NCBI GenBank assembly: GCA_035503975.1 | Contig: DATJST010000182.1 | Span: forward strand, 1 to 5,883 | DNA: 5,883 bases | Origin: DATJMJ01 sp035503975 | Lineage (GTDB): Bacteria; Actinomycetota; Acidimicrobiia; Acidimicrobiales; Palsa-688 | Direction of reading: 5' to 3' | In this document: positions 1 to 5,326 of the stretch, in pieces | Numbering within the stretch: the stretch's first letter is position 1 | Layout of the letters: each line of letters starts with the position of its first letter | Notes under the pieces: generated by a model | Databases searched by the model: none | What the model was told of the DNA's origin: nothing | The model's input: the letters and a program-made list of their open reading frames with translations, nothing else | Program-made: the position numbers and the translations under genes

Positions 1-2
1 CT

Positions 3-140
3 TCGGGGCGCAGCGACCTGTCTTTTGACGAACTGCGCCAACTGGACTACTCCTACGTCGCCTCTTGGTCGCTCTCCTGGGACCTCAAGATCCTCTGGCA
101 CACCCCCGGCAGCGTGCTACGCCGCCACGGGGCGTACTGA
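3..140 (+). CDS. Polyprenyl-phosphate sugar phosphotransferase, C-terminal end only (partial)
   Basis: Only the last 45 codons are present; the gene starts before the window and stops at TGA 138-140. The reading frame beginning at base 3 encodes SGRSDLSFDELRQLD, then a stretch with YVASWSLSWDLKILW, and ends in RRHGAY. This is the characteristic C-terminus of the bacterial sugar transferase family (Pfam PF02397; WbaP, WcaJ and CpsE relatives), in which an SGRxxLxFxE block is followed by a Y-Y/V-x-x-W-S-x-x-x-D-L-K-I-L-x-x-T block and a terminal G-A-Y. These membrane enzymes transfer a sugar 1-phosphate from a nucleotide sugar to undecaprenyl or decaprenyl phosphate, starting a lipid-linked glycan repeat unit on the cytoplasmic face. 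The next gene begins 38 bases downstream on the same strand, so the two are probably co-transcribed. The donor sugar cannot be told from this fragment. Confidence 0.85.
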   Translation, partial: SGRSDLSFDELRQLDYSYVASWSLSWDLKILWHTPGSVLRRHGAY

Positions 141-178
141 GCCTCCTGCACCATCCGCTTGACAAGTCCACCAACGTG

Positions 179-985
179 ATGCCGCCCCTCGGGATCGTCT
201 CCCCGCACATGGACGACGCCGTCCTGAGCTGTGGAGAGCTGCTGGCCGCCGCCCCAGCCAGCCATGTCGTCACGATCTTCAGCGGTGGTCCCCATCGCGT
301 ACGCCGGCTACCCCAGTGGGACGAGCTCTCAGCCCACTTCAAGCCCGGTGACGACGTCATGGGGTTGCGGCGCGAAGAGGACAAAGCTGCCATGGAGTCC
401 CTCGGCGCCCAGGCGCACCACCTTGACTTCTGGGACGTGCAGTACAGGGTCGGGCCACGGGTCTTCCGCCCGCGCAGGGCGCACGCCGCGCTCCGCTCGG
501 CCCGCCTTCACCTCGGTGCCCAATTTCTCCTGCCTCGTATCGAGGACCGCCTGGTCGCCCTGGTCCGAAGTACCAACGTCTCGACCTGGCTGGTACCACT
601 CGGCTTGTGGCACATGGACCACCGCCTGGCCAACCAAGCGGGGCTCCGCGTCGCTCGCAAGGTCCCCGAGAAGAACTGGCTGATCTACGAGGAACTTCCT
701 TATGCCCGTGAGCTACCCGATGAGGTGAGCGCCGCGCTCAAGAGGCTGGTCGGGGAGGGCTGGGGGGTACAGGTCGTCGATATGGGCCCGGGCGGGGGCA
801 GCGAGAGAAAGCGAGCCGCGGTCCACTGTTACCAGTCACAATTGAAGCCTTTGGGACGGCGCACCGAGCTCGCCATTGACGGGCCAGAGAGGTTTTACCG
901 GCTGGCCCCGGCGAGAGGCACGGCCCCCGCAGCGAGAGCACCTAGTGCTTTGGGAACAATGCCCTCTCCACGAGGGCAAAAATAA
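179..985 (+). CDS. PIG-L/LmbE-family zinc-dependent N-deacetylase
   Basis: This 268-residue protein has the PIG-L/LmbE signature. Near the N-terminus is SPHMDDAVLSCG (residues 8-19), the form of the PHPDDE motif supplying a zinc-binding His10, the general-base Asp12 and the zinc ligand Asp13. Around residues 145-148 is HMDH, equivalent to the HPDH of MshB, where the last His binds zinc and the first is an active-site residue. The family removes N-acetyl groups from sugars (MshB in mycothiol synthesis, PIG-L in GPI synthesis); the substrate here is unknown, but the position beside a lipid-sugar transferase suggests an N-acetylated sugar of the glycan. The start is ATG 179, with GTG 176 directly before it in frame; neither has a clear Shine-Dalgarno sequence. 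The open frame extends back to 65, but that would overlap the upstream gene and add 38 residues before the conserved fold. The last 44 bases overlap gmhA on the other strand. Confidence 0.85.
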   Translation: MPPLGIVSPHMDDAVLSCGELLAAAPASHVVTIFSGGPHRVRRLPQWDELSAHFKPGDDVMGLRREEDKAAMESLGAQAHHLDFWDVQYRVGPRVFRPRRAHAALRSARLHLGAQFLLPRIEDRLVALVRSTNVSTWLVPLGLWHMDHRLANQAGLRVARKVPEKNWLIYEELPYARELPDEVSAALKRLVGEGWGVQVVDMGPGGGSERKRAAVHCYQSQLKPLGRRTELAIDGPERFYRLAPARGTAPAARAPSALGTMPSPRGQK

Positions 986-1571
986 TGTGACCGGCTACCA
1001 GCTGAAGCTCCTGGACCTTGGCCGTCTCGTCCGCCGGCATCGCGAGCACGTAGTCAGCAGAGCCCATGTCGCGAGGCTGCCGTCCCGTAAAAGCTATTGT
1101 CGCCAGGCCGATTTCGCGAGCTGCCTGGAGAGCTTGGACAACGTTGGCCGAACGACCCGATGTCGATATGCCGACAAGGACATCGTCGCTTTTGCCGAGA
1201 GCCTTTACCTGGCGCGCAAAAACACCGTCATACCCGTAGTCATTGCTGAGAGCGGTGAGGACGGAGGTGTCGACGCTGAGGGCGATCCCGGCAGCTGGCG
1301 CCCTGTCATAGTTCTGGCGCCCAACAAGTTCGGCGGCGAGGTGCTGAGCGTCGGCTGCCGAGCCACCGTTGCCGCAGAAGAGGACCTTGCCGCCAGCAGC
1401 GAGGCAAGCGACCACCGCTTCGGCGGCCCGGGCCATCATCTCTTGGTGGGCCGGGGCAGCCAGCTCGTCCAGAGCGAGCCGCAACTTGGCCACCTCCCCG
1501 CCGATGAACTCGAGCGCGCCGGCCTCGAGCCGCGTTGGCCCGGCCGCTTCATGTCCCTGAGAGTCGTCCAT
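942..1571 (-). CDS. gmhA: Sedoheptulose-7-phosphate isomerase (phosphoheptose isomerase)
   Basis: A 209-residue single SIS-domain protein. It converts sedoheptulose 7-phosphate to D-glycero-D-manno-heptose 7-phosphate in the cytoplasm, the first committed step of nucleotide-heptose synthesis. Visible motifs: VLFCGNGGSAADAQHLAAEL (residues 63-82), the TALSNDYGYDGVF block (106-118), the phosphate-binding GISTSGRSANV (134-144) and ETAKVQELQLVAGH (182-195). Spacing against E. coli GmhA, recalled from memory, places the catalytic Glu65 and His180 at Glu81 and His195; the zinc ligands reported for the Burkholderia enzyme would be His77, Glu81, Gln187 and His195. All are present. Residue 190 is Gln where E. 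coli has a non-catalytic His. Length is slightly above the usual ~192-200 because of about 15 extra N-terminal residues. The start is the ATG complementary to 1569-1571, without a clear ribosome site. It is the only minus-strand gene here, though its pathway partners hddA and gmhB lie on the plus strand. Confidence 0.93.
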   Translation of the reverse strand: MDDSQGHEAAGPTRLEAGALEFIGGEVAKLRLALDELAAPAHQEMMARAAEAVVACLAAGGKVLFCGNGGSAADAQHLAAELVGRQNYDRAPAAGIALSVDTSVLTALSNDYGYDGVFARQVKALGKSDDVLVGISTSGRSANVVQALQAAREIGLATIAFTGRQPRDMGSADYVLAMPADETAKVQELQLVAGHIIFALVERALFPKH

Positions 1572-1612
1572 ATGCGAAACATACAGGCCCGAGGCCTAGA
1601 CCGGGTGGCATT

Positions 1613-2506
1613 ATGATCAGCGAAGTGTGTGGAAGCCCATTGCAGTTGGACATTCACCAAGACGGGACCGATAGCCTTTCTCCAACCTCGCAAGGTGCGC
1701 GTCCTCCTAAGCCAGTCTCGCTGATGGGGCTCGGCCTCGACGACCTCGACGAAGAGCAGTTGGTTGACCATATTTTCAAGTATTTGGCGGGTGGTGCCGG
1801 CGGGTGGATGGTCAACCCCAACGTCGACGTCTTGCGCCAGGTAGCCGCTGACGCGTCGGTACGGGGCCTCGTGTCGGGAGCCGACCTAGTCGTTGCCGAC
1901 GGCATGCCCTTGCTTTGGGCGAGCCGGCTCCAGGGGTCCCCGCTGCGGGCGCGAGTACCTGTGTCTGAAGCGATCTTTGCCCTTTGTGCCCGTGCCGCCC
2001 GCGAGGGCGTAGCGGTCTTGCTCCTCGGCGGTGCACCCGGGACCGCTGCTCGAGCCGGCGCGCTTCTAGCCGGGCGAAGCCCAGGGCTCGTGGTCAACTA
2101 TCTGTCCCCCCCCATCGGTTTTGAGGACGACCAAGAGGAAATGTCGAAGATCTTCAACGCCGTCGAGCGCGACGCCCCGCGGGGGCTCGTGTTCTGCGCC
2201 TTCGGGTTCCCCAAGCAGGAGAGGCTAATGGCCCTGTTGCACAACCGCTTTCCATCATGCTGGTTGATCGGCTCGGGCGGTACCTTTACGATCATCGCCG
2301 GCGAAACGCCCAAGGCACCCGAATGGATGAGGAAAAGCGGGCTGGAGTGGGCGCACCGGTTCCGCCTCGAACCAAGGCGCCTGTGGCGCCGGTACTTCGT
2401 GGACGACGCGCCCTTCGCGCTCCGCCTCCTCGGCTCCAGCGCGTTGGCAAGAGCGCGGCACCGCCACGAAGTACCCAACCACCTGCTTAAGGAGGAAAGG
2501 GCATGA
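1613..2506 (+). CDS. WecG/TagA/CpsF-family glycosyltransferase (GT26-like)
   Basis: A 297-residue protein of the WecG/TagA/CpsF family, which moves an N-acetylhexosamine (ManNAc or its uronic acid in the characterised members) from a UDP-sugar to a lipid-linked sugar at the cytoplasmic membrane. Supporting blocks are MVNPNVDVL (about 66-74), VVADGMPLLWASR (about 93-105, holding the ADG whose Asp is the proposed catalytic base in TagA), FGFPKQER (about 197-204) and the C-terminal GLEWAHRF...EPRRLWRRYFVDD typical of the membrane-associating tail. Two motifs are atypical: RVPVSE where relatives have RVxGxD, and GTFTIIAG where relatives usually have GxFDxxAG. The domain proper begins near Met38, so the first 37 residues are a non-conserved extension, and ATG 1724 is a weaker alternative start. 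ATG 1613 has GGGTGG at 1603-1608 in front of it. The stop overlaps the hddA start as ATGA. Sugar specificity is not predictable. Confidence 0.85.
   Translation: MISEVCGSPLQLDIHQDGTDSLSPTSQGARPPKPVSLMGLGLDDLDEEQLVDHIFKYLAGGAGGWMVNPNVDVLRQVAADASVRGLVSGADLVVADGMPLLWASRLQGSPLRARVPVSEAIFALCARAAREGVAVLLLGGAPGTAARAGALLAGRSPGLVVNYLSPPIGFEDDQEEMSKIFNAVERDAPRGLVFCAFGFPKQERLMALLHNRFPSCWLIGSGGTFTIIAGETPKAPEWMRKSGLEWAHRFRLEPRRLWRRYFVDDAPFALRLLGSSALARARHRHEVPNHLLKEERA
2489..2495 (+). promoter_or_regulatory. Strong ribosome binding site for hddA
   Basis: AAGGAGG, a near-perfect match to the anti-Shine-Dalgarno sequence, lies inside the last codons of the upstream glycosyltransferase, 7 bases before ATG 2503. 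It is the strongest ribosome site in the window and fixes the hddA start. It also suggests that hddA is translated efficiently in its own right as well as by coupling through the ATGA overlap. Confidence 0.85.
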
Positions 2507-3570
2507 TCGCTGGCACCGACGCCGAAGCGTCGCCCGGACAGCTCGCTCCGCCTCTCAACGGCGCCGTAGTGCGAGCTCGCACCCCTTTGCGCATCAGCTT
2601 TGCCGGCGGGGGCACCGACGTGCCACCTTTCCCAGAAACCGAAGGCGGCGCAGTCCTCAGCGCGACCATCGACCGCTACATCCTCGGGTCCTTGTCGGCT
2701 CATGCCAAGAGCCATGTCAGCATCGAGTCCCGGGACTATGGGATCTCCGTCGAGCTCGAGCCCGAAAGCGGCTTCCAACCCGACGGCAAGCTCGACCTCG
2801 TGAAGGCCGCTCTCCGGCGGGTTTGGCGCGAGGAGGAGCACGGGTACGGGATCGTCCTCTCCTCCTATGCGCCCCCCGGTTCGGGCCTCGGGTCCTCCTC
2901 GGCAATGGTTGTGACTGTCGTGGCGATGCTCAACGAATATTACGGAGTCGCCATGGGCGAGTACGAAATGGCCCACCTGGCCTCGGTGATCGAGCGCGAA
3001 GACATGGGCATCGCGGGTGGCCTCCAGGACTACTACGCAGCTGCCTTCGGCGGGTTTAACTACATCGAGTTCGGGGAACAGGTCATCGTAAATCCTTTGC
3101 GGGTGCGGGAAGACATAATCGGCGAGCTCGAGATGAACCTGCTCCTGTGCTTTACCGGGGCAACCAGGCGCTCGGACTCGATCATCTCGGACCAGACGAC
3201 CCGTTACACGCGTTCCGAGCGAGACGCCCTCGCGGGCTTGCGTGAGCAAAAGGCGCTTGCGGTTGCAATGAAAGCAGCGCTCTTGCGAGGCCAGCTCCAG
3301 GACTTCGGGCACTTGCTCGGCCAGGCCTGGGAAGCAAAGAAGAAGATGTCGCCCAAGATCAGTACGCCGCGCATTGACGAGATGTACGAAGAAGCGGTCA
3401 AGAACGGCGCGCTCGGGGGCAAGATCACCGGTGCAGGCGGTGGCGGTTACATGCTCGTCTACGTCGACTTCGAGCGCCGCCACCAAGTCAGTGAGGCGCT
3501 CGAGGGCCTCGGGCTTTCTGTCTCGCCGCTGACCTTCACGGGCCAAGGCGCCCGCGCTTGGAAGCGCTGA
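2503..3570 (+). CDS. hddA: D-glycero-alpha-D-manno-heptose 7-phosphate kinase (GHMP family)
   Basis: A 355-residue GHMP-superfamily sugar kinase. It carries the N-terminal motif RARTPLRISFAGGGTDVPPF (residues 24-43), typical of HddA-like heptose kinases and their fucokinase relatives, the ATP-binding glycine/serine loop PPGSGLGSSSA (124-134) and the C-terminal motif GGKITGAGGGGYM (305-317). The block GIAGGLQDYYAAAFGG (169-184) is also typical of this subgroup. The role is phosphorylation of D-glycero-D-manno-heptose 7-phosphate at C1, giving the alpha-1,7-bisphosphate on the GDP-heptose branch. The neighbours support this: gmhB follows directly and gmhA is 0.9 kb upstream. The start is fixed by AAGGAGG at 2489-2495 and overlaps the upstream stop by 4 bases. 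The first ~22 residues are a non-conserved extension. Related kinases acting on other sugars share the motifs, so the heptose assignment rests partly on context. Confidence 0.9.
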   Translation: MIAGTDAEASPGQLAPPLNGAVVRARTPLRISFAGGGTDVPPFPETEGGAVLSATIDRYILGSLSAHAKSHVSIESRDYGISVELEPESGFQPDGKLDLVKAALRRVWREEEHGYGIVLSSYAPPGSGLGSSSAMVVTVVAMLNEYYGVAMGEYEMAHLASVIEREDMGIAGGLQDYYAAAFGGFNYIEFGEQVIVNPLRVREDIIGELEMNLLLCFTGATRRSDSIISDQTTRYTRSERDALAGLREQKALAVAMKAALLRGQLQDFGHLLGQAWEAKKKMSPKISTPRIDEMYEEAVKNGALGGKITGAGGGGYMLVYVDFERRHQVSEALEGLGLSVSPLTFTGQGARAWKR

Positions 3571-4148
3571 ACCACCTGCTCGTGCGCGCGGTCCTGAGCG
3601 GCCTCTCAGCAGTCTTTTTGGACCGCGACGGGACGATAAATGCAAAGGCACCTGAGGGCTCGTACGTAAGCTCACCCCGTCAGCTGAGGTTGCTGCCGGG
3701 CGCGGCGCAGGCCGTCCGGCTGCTCAATGATTGCGCAGTACCGGTCTACGTCGTCACCAACCAGCGTGGTGTAGCCAGAGAGACGATGACCCTCCAAGAC
3801 GTAGACGCCGTCAACATCGCCCTCCAACGCCGGCTCGCCCGTTACGGGGCCCGGGTCGACGCGTTCTATGTTTGCCCGCATGACGAAGGCGCGTGCAATT
3901 GCCGGAAACCTTTGCCGGGGTTACTCTTGCAGGCAGCAGCAGAACATGATGACTTGTCCCTCGTACGCTCCGTGATGATCGGGGACTCTGAGGCAGACGT
4001 CGGTGCCGCCCTGGCGGCAGGGGCCCTGCCGATAAGGCTCGGTCGAACGGGCACTTCCTCTCGGGCGCCGATCGTAGTGGCGGACCTGCGTGCGGCCGTC
4101 GCGAGCTTGTTGGAAGGTTGCTCTCGGACGACGGTGCTAGCGAGATGA
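3558..4148 (+). CDS. gmhB: D-glycero-D-manno-heptose 1,7-bisphosphate 7-phosphatase (HAD family)
   Basis: A 196-residue HAD-superfamily phosphatase of the HisB-N/GmhB group. It removes the C7 phosphate from heptose 1,7-bisphosphate, leaving heptose 1-phosphate for nucleotide activation. Motif I is FLDRDGTIN (residues 20-28; nucleophile Asp22, acid/base Asp24), motif II is VVTNQRGVAR (65-74), and motif IV is GDSEADVG (142-149). A zinc-binding loop CPHDEGACNCRKP (106-118) supplies Cys106, His108, Cys113 and Cys115. This loop has four residues between the His and the second Cys, much shorter than in E. coli GmhB, so it is a compact variant. The start is uncertain: TTG 3558 overlaps the hddA stop by 13 bases and has AAGG at 3544-3547, while GTG 3582 would give a protein eight residues shorter, closer to the usual distance to motif I. 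The stop overlaps the next start as ATGA. Confidence 0.88.
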   Translation: MEALNHLLVRAVLSGLSAVFLDRDGTINAKAPEGSYVSSPRQLRLLPGAAQAVRLLNDCAVPVYVVTNQRGVARETMTLQDVDAVNIALQRRLARYGARVDAFYVCPHDEGACNCRKPLPGLLLQAAAEHDDLSLVRSVMIGDSEADVGAALAAGALPIRLGRTGTSSRAPIVVADLRAAVASLLEGCSRTTVLAR

Positions 4149-5227
4149 AGGTCACGGTTGTCGCAGCCGACATCCCCCATCCCAAAGGCACTGCTGCCGG
4201 TCGCGCTTTGTGGGCGTGGTGCGAAGGCGCTCGGGCGCTTGGGCACGATCTCGAAGTTTGGGCTTGGCGTAAGTCGCCCAACACTCCTGAGGGGCCGCTC
4301 CCCGGCTGGTGCCGTTTCGAAGGCTTCGAGCTTGCTCTCGGGCCGATGTGGAAAGAGCATCTCTATTCGCTGTTCCGGCCACGAATGGGTGTCGGTCGGG
4401 CCACATGGCAGCTGCCCGAAGACCGCGTGGTGATAGCCGACGAGGCAGTCTCCAGCCCAGCGGTTGAAGACCTGGCGCGTTCGGCGACCGTACTGCACTA
4501 CCGGGCGGCCGCGGACGCTTTGGCCATGCGCGACCTTAGGCTGTCCGTGCTCCAGGACGCTCGCGCCGAGCGGAGGGCGGGCAGAAAACCAGCTTTGGTC
4601 TTAGCCTTTTCCGCACGTGTGGCCCGGCACTTACGGCGGAGAGCACACGTTGTCCCAATTGCTTACCCCCTACCACCGGGGCCCATTACCCTCACCGAGA
4701 CGCCCACCGCCGTGATGATGGCCGACTGGCTTTGGCCACCGAACATGGTCGCCCTTGGGCGCCTACTAGATGTTTGGCCGTCGGTGCGCGAAAAGGTGCC
4801 CGGTGCCCGGCTCTTGCTGGCCGGCCGCCGGATGCCGCCGGACGCGGTGGGCACCCTGGCGGGCGTCGAGCTCCTCGGGCCGCTAGGCCAAAGCGTGGAG
4901 GCGCTGGCCCAAGCTTGTGTCATGGCGTTCCCTTGCCCAGCCACCAGCGGCCCGAAAGTGAAGGTCCTCGAAGCGCTTTCCTACGGGTTGCCCGTCGTCA
5001 CCACCCGCCATGGCACAGAGGGCCTCTGGCTCGCGAGGGGTCAAGGGGCCGTGGTGGCCAACGGGCGAGAATTCGGGCCCGCGTTGGCTAACCTCCTGAC
5101 ATCACCTGACCTCCGAGCGGCCCTCAGCCGCTCGGGCCGGGCAGCTGTTGAAGCTCACCATGCGCCCGTACCAGCCGCCCGCGCTCGCCTACAACCATTG
5201 CTGGAAGCTTTCGGTGACAGTCGCTAG
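4145..5227 (+). CDS. GT-B fold glycosyltransferase, GT4-like (tandem copy 1)
   Basis: A 360-residue glycosyltransferase with two Rossmann-like halves. The N-terminal half opens with MKVTVVAADIPHPKG and carries GRALWAWCEGARALG (residues 19-33). The C-terminal half resembles the Glyco_trans_1_4 group: MADWLWPPN (192-200), ARLLLAGRR (221-229) and SGPKVKVLEALSYGLPVVTT (268-287, with Glu276 in the usual donor-binding helix), then HGTEGL. No transmembrane segment or signal peptide is evident, so it probably works on the cytoplasmic face using a nucleotide sugar. Heptose is a plausible donor because it directly follows the heptose genes, but the sequence does not prove this. ATG 4145 is chosen because it overlaps the gmhB stop as ATGA and fits the domain start; an in-frame TTG at 4118 would add nine unconserved residues. 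Translation probably depends on coupling, since no ribosome site is visible. The gene downstream is a paralogue. Confidence 0.85.
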   Translation: MKVTVVAADIPHPKGTAAGRALWAWCEGARALGHDLEVWAWRKSPNTPEGPLPGWCRFEGFELALGPMWKEHLYSLFRPRMGVGRATWQLPEDRVVIADEAVSSPAVEDLARSATVLHYRAAADALAMRDLRLSVLQDARAERRAGRKPALVLAFSARVARHLRRRAHVVPIAYPLPPGPITLTETPTAVMMADWLWPPNMVALGRLLDVWPSVREKVPGARLLLAGRRMPPDAVGTLAGVELLGPLGQSVEALAQACVMAFPCPATSGPKVKVLEALSYGLPVVTTRHGTEGLWLARGQGAVVANGREFGPALANLLTSPDLRAALSRSGRAAVEAHHAPVPAARARLQPLLEAFGDSR

Positions 5228-5231
5228 CGTC

Positions 5232-5307
5232 GAGCAGACGCTGTCCCAACTGCTTTGTCCCGCACCGGCACGACCACTACCCTCACCGACGCGCCCGCCG
5301 CCGCGAT
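5232..5307 (+). repeat. Degenerate internal fragment of a glycosyltransferase gene (homologous to 4641-4716)
   Basis: The gap between the two tandem glycosyltransferases contains a sequence that aligns without gaps, at a constant offset of 591 bases, to 4641-4716 in the inter-domain linker of the upstream gene. By hand count 55 of 76 positions match, with identical runs TGTCCCAA and TACCCTCACCGA. Similarity fades beyond both ends. The offset is a multiple of three. In the matching frame the segment encodes RRADAVPTAL...TTLTDAPAAA, against RRAHVVPIAY...ITLTETPTAV in the intact gene, with no stop after TAG 5225-5227. It sits directly before the ribosome site of the second glycosyltransferase. 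The simplest reading is a relic of a deleted third copy, or a duplication scar. It probably is not translated. Confidence 0.75.
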
Positions 5308-5315
5308 AGCGGGAG

Positions 5316-5320
5316 AGGAG
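5316..5320 (+). promoter_or_regulatory. Ribosome binding site for the second glycosyltransferase
   Basis: AGGAG, inside the purine-rich run GGGAGAGGAGAG, lies 6 bases before TTG 5327 and 12 bases before GTG 5333, both in the glycosyltransferase frame. The spacing favours TTG 5327, although GTG is the more usual start codon. Confidence 0.6.
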
Positions 5321-5326
5321 AGATCC

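Noticed and set aside
159..164. A perfect TTGACA, resembling a -35 promoter element, just before the deacetylase
   Set aside because: No -10-like hexamer lies 15-19 bases downstream (that stretch is the GC-rich start of the gene), so chance or mere co-transcription is more likely.
1535..1612. Upstream in-frame start (1535) for the WecG-like gene
   Set aside because: It would overlap the gmhA start region on the other strand and add 26 non-conserved residues; ATG 1613 has a better-placed purine-rich sequence.
1610..1615. CATAAT on the minus strand as a -10 box for gmhA
   Set aside because: No -35-like sequence sits at the right distance, and the hexamer overlaps the ATG of the divergent gene. 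Too weak to list as a promoter.
876..1616. A 246-codon plus-strand open frame opposite gmhA
   Set aside because: gmhA has full family motifs on the minus strand; the plus-strand translation has none and is a shadow.
2098..3675. A 525-codon open frame on the minus strand, antisense to hddA
   Set aside because: It lies wholly opposite well-supported coding sequence (hddA, parts of gmhB and the WecG-like gene), its translation shows no recognisable motif, and long antisense frames are expected in GC-rich genes with G/C third positions.
5255..5326. TTG 5255 as a longer start for the second glycosyltransferase
   Set aside because: It would translate the degenerate linker relic as an N-terminal extension and has no ribosome site of its own.
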